Assembly: GCA_046496815.1 (NCBI GenBank)
Contig: JAWOGN010000387.1
Span: 1 to 28,309, forward strand
Direction of reading: 5' to 3'
Source: JAWOGN01 sp046496815
GTDB taxonomy: Bacteria > Desulfobacterota > DSM-4660 > Desulfatiglandales > Desulfatiglandaceae
Length of the DNA: 28,309 bases
Part shown: piece by piece, positions 14,703 to 25,151 of the stretch
How positions within the stretch are numbered: position 1 is the first letter of the stretch
Layout of the letters: every line of letters begins with the position of its first letter
The notes under the pieces: generated by a model
What the model saw: only the letters and a program-made list of their open reading frames with translations
Databases searched by the model: none
What the model was told of the DNA's origin: nothing
Position numbers and translations under genes: made by a program

Positions 14703-14781
14703 GGGTACTTTGCTGATCCGCGACAGGCAGATACCAGAAAGCCCGCAACATCTGGATACAGATGAGTTGCGGGCTTTTTTT
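14703..14781 (+). promoter_or_regulatory. Leader element copy D ahead of the haemagglutinin gene
   Basis: GGGTACTTTGCTGA (14703-14716), a spacer, TACCAGAAAGCCCGCAAC (14732-14749), an inner stem CATCTG-GATA-CAGATG and GTTGCGGGCTTTTTTT (14766-14781). The terminator stem is GCAAC/GTTGC where the others have GAAT/ATTC or GAAC/GTTC, so paired bases change together. GGTA can also pair with TACC. Only 25 bases separate the T-run from the ATG, so a transcript stopping here would never reach the 10-kb gene. Confidence 0.75.
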
Positions 14782-14806
14782 ACTGCTTGAAAAGGGAGCG
14801 TTGAGA

Positions 14807-17800
14807 ATGAACAGTCATCACGGAAAATATCGCATGGCGTTGGCGATCTTTTTAATCGCGCAGCTCATGCTGCCGCCGGCATTACTCGCTAAACAGCCGC
14901 GAATCCCCGGATTTTACGGCAGCGGATCCAACCTTCCTAAAGTACCTTCGAATTCCCTCCCCGAAATCAAGCCGGATGGCCTGGTACAGGGCGTAGCCGG
15001 TTTAAGCCGGCCCCAGAACAACCAGTTGATTGTGCATCAAAATGAACCCAAGGCCGTCATCGACTGGAAATCCTTCAATATCGGTAAAGAAGCCTGGACC
15101 CATTTTGACCAGAAGGGCAAAACCGACTGGGCGGCATTGAATCGTATCTACGATCAGAATCCCAGCCGGATATTCGGAAAACTGACCGCCGACGGAAAGG
15201 TATTTCTAATCAATCAAAATGGCATTCTTTTTGGTCCGGATTCCCAGATTAATGTCCATTCTCTTGCGGCGGCATCGCTGGACATCGCCCAGCAAGACTT
15301 TTTGGCAAACAACCTGCATTTCACCGGCGATGATGCCCGCGGCGTGGTTTCCAATCATGGCGATATCCAGGCCGGGGCGGGAGGATTCGTTTATCTCACG
15401 GCACCGGATGTCGAAAATGCCGGTTCCATTGACGCCCCCTTGGGTCAGGTTGCCCTGGCCGCCGCAACAGATGTTCATATGCTCCTTTTGGACCCGGCGT
15501 ATGAAACGCAGGACAGAATTCTACCTCACGCCTATGTAACGCCCGGCGAAAAGGGCACGGCCGTCAATCATGAATCCGGACGCATTTCCGCCGATGGCGG
15601 GGTAGCCGGCCTCTATGGCCGCAATGTTAATCAAAACGGCCACATTCGTTCCATTACGGCCATCAGTAACGGCGGTCGTATTGAACTGCATGCCTCCGAC
15701 AAGGTCTATACCGGGCCGAAAAGCGTCACTGAATCGCCGGTCAGCGATGATCCCGAAGAAGTTCACCAGAGTTTTGAACTCACAGGCGGCACGATCGACA
15801 TGGCCGGGCTGGATCAACCCAATGAAGTCCGTATCGGCGATCGCAATGTGATTAAGAACAAGCGAACCGTCACCCATACCATTGAGCATTGCGGTGAGGC
15901 CGCAGCGGCTTCCGGCACCATTACCATGGGCGCACGTGACAAAATCTACTTGGATAGAGGCAGCCGGCTGGATGTCAGCGGTGAATGGGTGAGCAGGAGA
16001 GCGGCTGAAGCCACCATATCGGCCCAGCTGAACAGTGTGGAGCTGAAAAATGATTTTGTCCAGAAAGACGGGGTTTTGTTTGGGGCGACGGTGGAGATTT
16101 TACCGGAAGAGGGATCGAGCATTGGTGATTTGTCTGCCCATTTGAATGGCGAGTTCGCAACCGCGCGTGAGATGGCTACGGATGGGGGTGACATTGTGTT
16201 GAATGCCGTGGAAGGTGAAATCATCGTTATGGGGGAGGGTGATGGAAAGGCGCCGGCTACCTTAGACTTCTCGGGGGGCGGTACGACCGTTTTGCCCGGG
16301 CACTACAGCAGCACCAAGCTGGTCTCCGGCAACCATATCTATGATATCAGCAATGCACCAACGTACCTTAAATATGATACCGTGATCAACCTGCAAGAGA
16401 AGGTTTATGAGCGATACGGGATAAAAGAAGCCTATTGCGGGCTTTACACAGGCGGTACTAATCCACTTCTTTCATATAGGGATGGGTTTATTCGAGGTGA
16501 CGATGCGGGTACGTTGACGATGGCGGCCAGGGGTATCGCTTTAAATGGTCGGCTTGATGGTTCAGCCACGCGTGGCTACTATCAGACAATAACCATGCTT
16601 CCGGAGGTCATGTACGGCCCATATGCAGTTCAAATGGCAGCAGGTGTCAGAGCACCCAGAGGCGGGGAGTTAGTTATCGGCCCGAATTACGTTACCATGG
16701 AATGGGTTCTAATACAATATGGCGCTGATGAAGTGGTGATTGCAAGGGATGTCCCTGCGCTACCTACAGATTTCAATGTCGATACCGCGTTAATGGATGG
16801 CGCTGCGGCCTATCGTTCCGAGTATCAGGATGCCGGAGGAAGAACGCTTTATAGAAGTATTCTTCCTGCTGAAAGATTGAATAGCGCCGGACTGAGCGAT
16901 TTAAGGATCGAGGCCACCACCAAAATCATGGTGGAAAAAGATGCCGTGTTGGTCTTGAAGCCCGGCGGTTTGCGAATCAATTCCACCCCGGGTGCGTATG
17001 AACCTTCGGTTTACAAGGATACTGTGACGGCTAAGCTGGCGTTGAAGGCCCGTGCCATGGATCTACAGGGGACCATCAACATCCCTGGTGGCGATGTGGC
17101 TATTTCGATCGAGGACACCATAACTTCGCCGACGAGTCCAGAGGCCGATAGAAGGGTTGTCATGAACGAACGTTTCTTTATGGCCGACGGTGCCGTTATC
17201 TCGGCCGCGGGAGAGCGCATCGACAATTCCCTGGCAGGGGAATTAGGTAACATCCGACATGGATACATCGACGGCGGGAATATCTCAGTAGGTGCTTCTA
17301 CGCCAGGCGGCGCTGAGGTCATTTTAAAGACGGGCGCGATAATGGATGTGAGCGCCGGCTACGAGATCGATACCGATGCAACCATCACTGCCGGAAGCGC
17401 GGGTTCGATAACGCTGCGAGGGTCCACACTGGTGGTGGATGCGGATTTGCGGGGCCATTCCCTTGATTATGAAGCCGGAGGCCGTATTACCCTGCATGCC
17501 GACAAAATCACTGTGAAGCCAAAACGAGAGAGACTCCCATCGAAATTTGGGGTCGATGATGACCTGAATACATTTCAGGATGGATCTTTCGCAGATATGA
17601 AAACGGAGATGGTTTTTCAAGACGATCAACTATCCGAGAGTGGATTCGCACACATTTCTCTTTACAGCCGTCATGATTTAACATTATCCGACGGCGTTAC
17701 GCTGATGCCCTCATGCGTAAAGACAGCCTCTCCCACACCAGGCTCTGTTTCCGCGAAATCGATTGATGTGATCAGCCCGGCGGTCAACCGGGTTTTGGTA

Positions 17801-20800
17801 GAGAATGCATCCGGGCGAATGTTTATGGATAATGATGGATATATCGCCGTTCCCCTTGATTATCTCGGAGAGACATCCATAACGGGCCGATCTGGAGTTA
17901 CAATCGAAGAGGGCGATTCAATTGATTATACTAACGGTACCGAATCCGTGGTGATGGTCCCCACTGCAAGCATTGAAGTGGCGCCCGAAGGGAGCATCGA
18001 GCTGTCGGGGTTGGTGGCTGAGATTGGGGGCACATTTAAAGCGCCGTCCGGAAACGTAACGGTGGAGGCCACCGGTTATGATCGCAGCGTGGCATTGCAT
18101 GAAACCAGCATCATCGACGTATCCGCCTATAACCGCAAGGTGCCGGGATCGACAATTCCATATGTAGGCAGCCATTATGACAGCCTAAATGGCGGCTCCG
18201 TGAAGATTGTTGCAGAAAATTACGGCAATATCCTCATGAAGCCCGGCTCAATAATTGATCTCTCCGGGTCGGAGCCGGTGGCCGGTATATTCTATGGATC
18301 AGACAACACCATTTACACCGATAAAGTCGCAGCCGATGCCGGCAGCCTCTCGTTGATCTATTATAACAATCTTGTTTTGGACGGTCATATCAATGGACAC
18401 GCCTATCATCCCCAGGCCCATGCAGCCGCTTTGTCCATCACCAGAACCAATTGGGAGGAAGGAATAATTGTTGATCAGAGCATGGCGGATCTCCTCAAGG
18501 CGGGTGGATTTGACACCCTGGCACTTTGCAGCCTCAAAGAACTGAGCTTTTCAGGGGATATGGATGTGGAACTCCACAGAAGTCTAACCCTGGATGCCCC
18601 CCAGATTCGGGGGATCGATAATGCATCGGTAACTTTCAAGGCGAATGCAATTAACCTGACCAATAAATGGGATAAATACGAAACGTATATTGAGAGTCAG
18701 CTGTACGATTTGGCCTTGGTTGGGGACCATGCACCGTTATCGGCTGCGGAGGAGCCATCTCTGCTCTCATTTTCCGCTACTTTCATCGACGTCACGGGCA
18801 GCATGGCGGTTTCCGGGTTTAATAGGGTCATGCTGGATGCCGGCGCTGACATAAGTCTGGCATCTGAGCAGTATTACGACAACAATATTCAACATGTGAT
18901 TTGGACAGGCAAATTGAGAACTCCCGGAGATCTGACGTTGAAGGCTTCACGTATTTATCCCACGACATATTCCGATTTTACCCTGGCCTCCGACGCCGGG
19001 CGAATCACTACGGAACGCGGAAGGAAACCGGCTGACGGCCCCATCGTCTCCGCCGGAGGTTCGTTGACCCTTGCCGCGGCGGAGATCGATCATCACGGGT
19101 ACCTGGCCGCTCCGTTGGGCCGCATCCATTTTAGAAGATCACTGCAAAATTTAGACAGCGCGGACGCGGATACTGTTTTTCTGGCAGAAGGCAGTGTGAC
19201 CAGCATTGCTGCCGACAGCAATGTTCAATATGGCTACATTGAGGACTTTGAATGGTTAAAGAAACTGACACCCTCTACATGGACAGAAACCGGGGAACTA
19301 AGGATCAACCCCGTGGAATATATCGATGCACTCCCGGAACGCAGCATAGATATCAATAGCGATACAATGGTCATGCAATCGGGCGCCATGATTGACACAT
19401 CCGCAGGAGGCAGCATATACGCTAGTAACTTCCAGCCGGGCATCAACGGACTTGAGAACGCATTGGCCGCAGAAAATACCTATGTCATCGTTCCCGGCAT
19501 TCATAAAGCGGGTGCTGCGATCTATGTTGGACAAGGCGCTTACGGACTGCCGGCAGGCACCTACCCCTTGCTGGATTCGTCCTTTGCATTTATGGACAAT
19601 GCGTTCGTGGTTCATTATTTGGGTTCGGCCAACCGCGCCGGCATCCCGAGTGTAACCGATGAGGGCTATGCCGTGTTGGTCGGCCGCGATGCATTGTCAG
19701 GTACCGGTTTTGCCTCCAAGTCGCCGAACCTTTACAGCATCAGACGGGCCGTCGATGTTATCAATCAAGGTGACTACATGGTTCAGGCGTTGGCTGCGGA
19801 AAAGGGCGGTAATCTGAATATTCTAAGCAACACAATGGTGATGGACGGCAGTTTGCACACTGATCGCGGAGGCCTGTTGACCATAAGCGGAACCCGGAGC
19901 GCCGTGGTTAAATCGACATCGACCTTAGGTACAGGCTATAATTTTAATGATATTGCCGATCTTATCGTGAGCTACCAAAACACCGCACAGGTTGTGGATA
20001 CCACCATTTCAGATAGTAATTTAGGGGAACTGCGCATCGGCACATTGGCGAAAACCGAAACGGTGACCATTGCCGAAGAGGCCCATCTCGAAATACCTGT
20101 AATCCAATTAGCCGGGAGCAATCTGATTCGGCTGGAGGAAAACAGCTCGATTACAGTGTCGGGCCAAGGGGAGGGGCATGTAATTATAAATACACCCGAT
20201 GGGCGATTTGAAATGGGTTCCGGTTCAACGGTCAATGCCTCCCGGCGAATCGATATAAATGCACAGAGCGCCCAATTTTCAAGTGAGATGAGTTCCAACG
20301 GGCAGGGCACTTTGGCAATCACTACCGCTAATATCTTTGTGACAAACGATGAACATACGGATCAATCCTCGGCAGGTCTTTATCTGCCCAGTACTCTAAA
20401 GGGGTTCGCCGGTTTCAAAGATGTTGCGTTTAAGGCTGAGGCAGGCCTTACCTTTTTGGGTGAAACGCTGTTGGGCGTAACCGGAACCCTGACCCTTGAT
20501 ACGCCCGTGCTGAACGGCGCATCACTGGATAGTGAAAATTACACGACCCAAATAAGCGCACAGAATATCCATATGCTGAATTCCGGTGATGCCGGCACGG
20601 ATACCGCCGCGGCGCTAAACGGCGAACTGTCACTCGAGGCCGCGGAAGATATTATTATTGGGCATGGGAATATTATACTGGAAGGATATGACGAGGTGCT
20701 TTTTAAGGCGGGCCGGGATATAAAACTCATCGGCCAAGGATCGATGACCACCAGCGGCGATACCACCATCCTGGCGCCTCGGCTCACCACCGGCTATTAC

Positions 20801-23800
20801 GAAACCGTTGATGAAAATCATCAAACCATCTTTGAAGCAGCCAATTTTAGGTTACAAGCCGGCAATGAAGCTAAAGGGTATCGCGACATCCTCATTCATA
20901 AGCCTGATGATGACTATAGCCGCGCTACCGACGGCGCCGGGGGAATCATCGAAATTAAGGGCGCCACCATCGGTGTGAAAGATGGATTGATCGATGAGGT
21001 GTCTTTCAATGGCGGATGGATCGATGTTTCCGGTGGATGGGTGACGCTCACAGCCACCGATGCGCCGGCATCGGGTAACGCCGTCGATCTTTCAGGCAAT
21101 GCCCTTATCGATGTTTCCGGCAACGACTATGCGCCGGGCGGGCGCGTAATGCTGACATCTAAGACCGGATCCATTGGTATCGGGGCGGATGCCGCCATCG
21201 ATGTATCAGCCGGCGGACAGGGTGACGCTGGGACACTGTCTCTCTCGGCAGCCCAGGCCGGGGTCACCATTGACGGCAGGCTATCGGCACTATCCGGCTC
21301 AGGGGGAGCCGGGGGACGGTTTTTGACGGATATCGGCGGGATGGAAAGTACGGCCATGACAGCTTTATGGCAATCCCTCGGCGCAAATGGATTTGATGAG
21401 CAGATTCATGTCCGCATGCGTACCGGTAACATCAATCTGGGTGCCCCTGAGATCATAAAAGCCCATCAGGTGAATTTAACCGCTGACAGGGGCGACATCT
21501 CCATCAGCGGTACCATTAACGCCGCGGGCGATGCCTATAGGCCCGACGGTGGAATGGTGGCGATCAATGCAGGAAACAGCTTGACCCTTGGAGGGACGAT
21601 CCTCGCCAATGACTGCGCCGGCTGTTCAGACGGCGCCGGCGGCCAAGTACGGCTGAATGCCGTGGATAATCAATTAGGTTTTTCCACCGGCTCACAAATT
21701 AATGTCTCCTCCAATACCGGTGCCGGCGGCATTGTCCATTTCAGAGGAGCTCAAATCGACTCGAATCCCGATGACGGTACCATCATCTACGACGATGTGA
21801 ATATGGAATTATCCGGCGAGGTTATTGGCGCGTCCAAGGTGATTGTTGAAGGGGTAAGGCGCTATATGTATGACACGGATGAATTCAGCATAACCAGCAA
21901 TTTGTTTGAGAATACCTATCACGCGGACGCCGATGCTTTTTTAAACTATGCCGGCAACGTCAGCACCCGCTCGATAAACACAGGTCTTACCCTGACCGGT
22001 GGACAAGCCCGGGCATCCAAAATCATCCCTGGTATTGAAATCAGAAATACCGGTGATATTACAGTGACCGATGAATGGGATTTGACGGAATTGGGTTATA
22101 GCGCCCTGGCAGGCAATATCACCCTGCGGGCCGCCGGAAATATCAATTTAAACAACTCCCTTGTGGATCATCCCTCTGTAGACGATAGATTTTATGATGA
22201 TGATGGCAATTATATATATGATGACTATGCCAGAGAAACTCTGACTGACACGAACCTGCCGGCGCAATTGAGTGCTTCATGGTCATTCAATCTTGTGGCC
22301 GGATCTGATCTGTCAAGCGCTGATCTGATGGCAACCATATCCGATGTCGACTCAAGTGTCGGCAGTCTGAACATCAACCATGACCAGGTGATTTATACCG
22401 AAAACAACACCATTCGCTTTGCCTCGAAACGGGATACCATTCTTTACGGCTACTCACGCGTGTACGATCCTTGGAATGATTTTTGGCCGGAAGATAACCC
22501 CGCCCCCCGGTTCATGGTGAATGACACGATGACATACAATATCGGCACTTTTTTCGGCGATATTCAAGGCGATTGCGGGCAGGATCTGATCATTATGAAC
22601 AACGGGGCCATCCAGTCCGCATTGGGGGATATCACTATCAACGTTCAACGTGACCTTCACATCGAGCTGAACGACGGCTCCGGGGGCGCCATCCGGACAA
22701 CCGGAATCGGCCCGCTGGATGGTTGGGGCGCGGATTATCGATACGATGAAGTTCATGATGGTGGTGACATTCGCCTGGATGTTTACGGTCAACTCCGCAT
22801 GGGCAATGTGGCCCTGGCGGATATTGACGCGGGCGCAGACCAGATTGACCGCATTCCATTTTACATGGCTAAGACTACCTACGGCCAAGCAGCACCTACA
22901 CCCCATCTAAAATATTGGGACAATATCCACCTGAATGTTGATGAGAACCAGGCATATACATATGTTTGGTCGGCCGATTTTGGAGAAAGCTTTTATAAAA
23001 ATTATGAATTCACAAACACACCAACGGCGGGCATTGCGACCATGGCCGGTGGATCGGTAACGGTCAATGCCGGAGAAAGGCTGTCCGGCCAGGTGGGCAC
23101 TTTTAAAACCGGTGATTTATCCATTTTTACCAACGGCGATATTTCCGGCTATCTTCAGGTGGCAAACGGAGAAGGTCACATCACTGCCGGGGGAAATATA
23201 ACCAGCCCGCATAGAAACGAAACGGCCGGCAATTATGCCTATGCTACCAGCCTGGCGATGAGTGACGCGCAAGTGACGGTTTTCGCAGGTGGAGAGATCG
23301 ATTTCGGAACCGTATTCAATCCAAGATTTCCGCAAACATATGCCGAGTATGTCACTGAGCAGAACCAGCGGCGCTGGCTGGACTACGATTATGGTGAAAT
23401 GCCTTCGTCCGTATCCATGATGGCTTCAAGAGGAAACCTTGGTTTTTCCGGTGAGTTTTGGTACGGCGAGGGGAATTATGCAGATGATGAGGCCTATACG
23501 GTTCTGCCGCCCACGGCTTCACTCACGGCCGGTGCAGATATTCTTCTGGGGAGAAGCATTATTTTGGCACCGTCTCCATACGGAAGCCTCAATGTCCATG
23601 CCGGTGGCAACATTGTTGGCTATATCGACAGTTCCAGCAATGTGCGTCGATCCACGCTGCGCATGTCGGATCTCGATCCCGACGCCGTATATAGAAGGAA
23701 TGAAGGTGGAGACCCATACGATTTGTTATGGCTGGACGAAACAAGCAGTGATGCGCATGCCGGCGTAGAAGTGCTGCATAAACGCGATCGTTTGCCTATT

Positions 23801-25129
23801 TCAATTACCGCTACTGGAGATATCCGGGAAATTAAGATTATTTCGGCCAAAGAGACCGTTGTAAATGCGGGTGGTAATATTCAGGGGCTCTATTACTTCG
23901 GGCAAAATGTCCATTCCGACGATAAAACCATCATTCAGGCTGGAGGAGATATTGTCCTGGATTCGGTGATAGACCGGACGGGCAAAACCGGCTTAATAAA
24001 TGCCGGTGGAGGTCTTTTTCTTGTGCAGTCGGGCGGTTCCATGGATCTTGGGACTACTGAGGGAATTCAAGCTGTCGGAAACAGTTATTATTCCGAACTT
24101 GGTGAAGATAACAGCACCCTCGCTGTGATGGCGGGTTGGTGCCAGGTTGAAGATATAATTGATAGAGAAGAAGGTATGGCAGCATTTTTTGACGGCATTC
24201 GAGCATACGGTGAAGCGTACAGCGTCCTATTGGCGAAAGGCGATTTAGCAGGGGCTGCTGAAATCTTGGCACAGGCAAATGAGGAGTGGATCGCACCATT
24301 GAATGCAGCCAGTTCATCCCCGAAGGTCACAGGAAACATTGAAATGATCAATTCAAGCATCCATACCAGCGCTGAAAATGAAGATATCTATATTTTTGTA
24401 AAAGAAGATTTTAATGTGGGTTCGACCGTTATTGCAAAACCAGGTGTCGCTCAAAAAGAAACAGGTGTTTTCACTTCCCAGGGAGGCGCAATTAACATCT
24501 TCGCAAATGGGGACATAAATGTGAATGAATCCCGCCTCATGACATTTAGAGGCGGTAATATTACCATATGGTCCGATCAGGGAGATATTAACGCCGGTAG
24601 AGGCTCCAAAACCGCTATTAATGTGGGATCACCCCAAACCGAGGCCATATATGACGATCAAGGCAACCTTGTCGGCTATCGTATTCAATGGGAACCTCCC
24701 TCAGTCGGAAGTGGTATTCGTACCTTAACGTATGATCCGGATGGGTTTCAAGGACCGCTTGAGGCACCACCTGCTGGTGATGCGTATATTTTCGCGCCGG
24801 AGGGAGTGATCGATGCCGGAGAAGCCGGAATAGCGGCGCGTAACGTCATTTTAGGCGCAACTGAAGTCCTAAATGCACAAAATATCAGTTTTGCTCTGGG
24901 TTCAGTGGGTGTTCCGGAAACGGGCCCTACAGCCAATCTTGGCGCGTTGGCCGGTGCGGGAAGCGTCTCTGAGGCCAGCCAAATTGCCGAGGAGTCGGCC
25001 GCCGTACAAAGCGCTCAAGAAAGAATGGACGCATATACCAAAGCGCTCGCAGAATCGCTGGTGCCGAAGTGGATTGCCGTTGAAGTCCTCGGTTTTGATG
25101 AGCCGGATCAGGGTGTGCGGGATGACTAA
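14807..25129 (+). CDS. Giant filamentous haemagglutinin-like TpsA exoprotein
   Basis: This 3440-residue protein starts at 14807 (AAAGGGAG upstream); the longer frame from 14762 would begin inside leader D. It has a signal peptide (MNSHHGKYRMALAIFLIAQL MLPPALLA, cleavage near residue 28) and an N-terminal two-partner-secretion domain (about 55-300) with the hallmark FLINQNGILFGPDSQINV (133-150). The rest is a long beta-helix of irregular repeats with recurring IDVSG, IDVSAGG, GGNI and AGGDI turns. It ends in a conserved-looking tail, SLVPKWIAVEVLGFDEPD. Such proteins cross the outer membrane through a TpsB (FhaC-type) transporter and act as adhesins, biofilm factors or toxins. No TpsB gene and no toxin domain are visible here. 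The WG-repeat gene follows after 22 bases, so they form an operon. Confidence 0.92.
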   Translation: MNSHHGKYRMALAIFLIAQLMLPPALLAKQPRIPGFYGSGSNLPKVPSNSLPEIKPDGLVQGVAGLSRPQNNQLIVHQNEPKAVIDWKSFNIGKEAWTHFDQKGKTDWAALNRIYDQNPSRIFGKLTADGKVFLINQNGILFGPDSQINVHSLAAASLDIAQQDFLANNLHFTGDDARGVVSNHGDIQAGAGGFVYLTAPDVENAGSIDAPLGQVALAAATDVHMLLLDPAYETQDRILPHAYVTPGEKGTAVNHESGRISADGGVAGLYGRNVNQNGHIRSITAISNGGRIELHASDKVYTGPKSVTESPVSDDPEEVHQSFELTGGTIDMAGLDQPNEVRIGDRNVIKNKRTVTHTIEHCGEAAAASGTITMGARDKIYLDRGSRLDVSGEWVSRRAAEATISAQLNSVELKNDFVQKDGVLFGATVEILPEEGSSIGDLSAHLNGEFATAREMATDGGDIVLNAVEGEIIVMGEGDGKAPATLDFSGGGTTVLPGHYSSTKLVSGNHIYDISNAPTYLKYDTVINLQEKVYERYGIKEAYCGLYTGGTNPLLSYRDGFIRGDDAGTLTMAARGIALNGRLDGSATRGYYQTITMLPEVMYGPYAVQMAAGVRAPRGGELVIGPNYVTMEWVLIQYGADEVVIARDVPALPTDFNVDTALMDGAAAYRSEYQDAGGRTLYRSILPAERLNSAGLSDLRIEATTKIMVEKDAVLVLKPGGLRINSTPGAYEPSVYKDTVTAKLALKARAMDLQGTINIPGGDVAISIEDTITSPTSPEADRRVVMNERFFMADGAVISAAGERIDNSLAGELGNIRHGYIDGGNISVGASTPGGAEVILKTGAIMDVSAGYEIDTDATITAGSAGSITLRGSTLVVDADLRGHSLDYEAGGRITLHADKITVKPKRERLPSKFGVDDDLNTFQDGSFADMKTEMVFQDDQLSESGFAHISLYSRHDLTLSDGVTLMPSCVKTASPTPGSVSAKSIDVISPAVNRVLVENASGRMFMDNDGYIAVPLDYLGETSITGRSGVTIEEGDSIDYTNGTESVVMVPTASIEVAPEGSIELSGLVAEIGGTFKAPSGNVTVEATGYDRSVALHETSIIDVSAYNRKVPGSTIPYVGSHYDSLNGGSVKIVAENYGNILMKPGSIIDLSGSEPVAGIFYGSDNTIYTDKVAADAGSLSLIYYNNLVLDGHINGHAYHPQAHAAALSITRTNWEEGIIVDQSMADLLKAGGFDTLALCSLKELSFSGDMDVELHRSLTLDAPQIRGIDNASVTFKANAINLTNKWDKYETYIESQLYDLALVGDHAPLSAAEEPSLLSFSATFIDVTGSMAVSGFNRVMLDAGADISLASEQYYDNNIQHVIWTGKLRTPGDLTLKASRIYPTTYSDFTLASDAGRITTERGRKPADGPIVSAGGSLTLAAAEIDHHGYLAAPLGRIHFRRSLQNLDSADADTVFLAEGSVTSIAADSNVQYGYIEDFEWLKKLTPSTWTETGELRINPVEYIDALPERSIDINSDTMVMQSGAMIDTSAGGSIYASNFQPGINGLENALAAENTYVIVPGIHKAGAAIYVGQGAYGLPAGTYPLLDSSFAFMDNAFVVHYLGSANRAGIPSVTDEGYAVLVGRDALSGTGFASKSPNLYSIRRAVDVINQGDYMVQALAAEKGGNLNILSNTMVMDGSLHTDRGGLLTISGTRSAVVKSTSTLGTGYNFNDIADLIVSYQNTAQVVDTTISDSNLGELRIGTLAKTETVTIAEEAHLEIPVIQLAGSNLIRLEENSSITVSGQGEGHVIINTPDGRFEMGSGSTVNASRRIDINAQSAQFSSEMSSNGQGTLAITTANIFVTNDEHTDQSSAGLYLPSTLKGFAGFKDVAFKAEAGLTFLGETLLGVTGTLTLDTPVLNGASLDSENYTTQISAQNIHMLNSGDAGTDTAAALNGELSLEAAEDIIIGHGNIILEGYDEVLFKAGRDIKLIGQGSMTTSGDTTILAPRLTTGYYETVDENHQTIFEAANFRLQAGNEAKGYRDILIHKPDDDYSRATDGAGGIIEIKGATIGVKDGLIDEVSFNGGWIDVSGGWVTLTATDAPASGNAVDLSGNALIDVSGNDYAPGGRVMLTSKTGSIGIGADAAIDVSAGGQGDAGTLSLSAAQAGVTIDGRLSALSGSGGAGGRFLTDIGGMESTAMTALWQSLGANGFDEQIHVRMRTGNINLGAPEIIKAHQVNLTADRGDISISGTINAAGDAYRPDGGMVAINAGNSLTLGGTILANDCAGCSDGAGGQVRLNAVDNQLGFSTGSQINVSSNTGAGGIVHFRGAQIDSNPDDGTIIYDDVNMELSGEVIGASKVIVEGVRRYMYDTDEFSITSNLFENTYHADADAFLNYAGNVSTRSINTGLTLTGGQARASKIIPGIEIRNTGDITVTDEWDLTELGYSALAGNITLRAAGNINLNNSLVDHPSVDDRFYDDDGNYIYDDYARETLTDTNLPAQLSASWSFNLVAGSDLSSADLMATISDVDSSVGSLNINHDQVIYTENNTIRFASKRDTILYGYSRVYDPWNDFWPEDNPAPRFMVNDTMTYNIGTFFGDIQGDCGQDLIIMNNGAIQSALGDITINVQRDLHIELNDGSGGAIRTTGIGPLDGWGADYRYDEVHDGGDIRLDVYGQLRMGNVALADIDAGADQIDRIPFYMAKTTYGQAAPTPHLKYWDNIHLNVDENQAYTYVWSADFGESFYKNYEFTNTPTAGIATMAGGSVTVNAGERLSGQVGTFKTGDLSIFTNGDISGYLQVANGEGHITAGGNITSPHRNETAGNYAYATSLAMSDAQVTVFAGGEIDFGTVFNPRFPQTYAEYVTEQNQRRWLDYDYGEMPSSVSMMASRGNLGFSGEFWYGEGNYADDEAYTVLPPTASLTAGADILLGRSIILAPSPYGSLNVHAGGNIVGYIDSSSNVRRSTLRMSDLDPDAVYRRNEGGDPYDLLWLDETSSDAHAGVEVLHKRDRLPISITATGDIREIKIISAKETVVNAGGNIQGLYYFGQNVHSDDKTIIQAGGDIVLDSVIDRTGKTGLINAGGGLFLVQSGGSMDLGTTEGIQAVGNSYYSELGEDNSTLAVMAGWCQVEDIIDREEGMAAFFDGIRAYGEAYSVLLAKGDLAGAAEILAQANEEWIAPLNAASSSPKVTGNIEMINSSIHTSAENEDIYIFVKEDFNVGSTVIAKPGVAQKETGVFTSQGGAINIFANGDINVNESRLMTFRGGNITIWSDQGDINAGRGSKTAINVGSPQTEAIYDDQGNLVGYRIQWEPPSVGSGIRTLTYDPDGFQGPLEAPPAGDAYIFAPEGVIDAGEAGIAARNVILGATEVLNAQNISFALGSVGVPETGPTANLGALAGAGSVSEASQIAEESAAVQSAQERMDAYTKALAESLVPKWIAVEVLGFDEPDQGVRDD

Positions 25130-25151
25130 ATCCTATTAAGGAGACTTTACG

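Noticed and set aside
4240..14781. c-di-GMP (GEMM) or another familiar riboswitch as the identity of leaders A-D
   Set aside because: The element lacks the CACGCACAGGGCAAACC and GACGCAAAGCC blocks of GEMM and the cores of the other riboswitches I know. Adhesin targets make a c-di-GMP link tempting, but the sequence does not show it.
14703..14781. Leader D read only as the terminator of the upstream FKBP-thioredoxin gene
   Set aside because: It lies 250 bases past that stop codon and 25 bases before the next start, and the conserved GGGTACTTTGCTGA block would serve no purpose in a simple terminator. Copies B and D share the same close spacing to a start.
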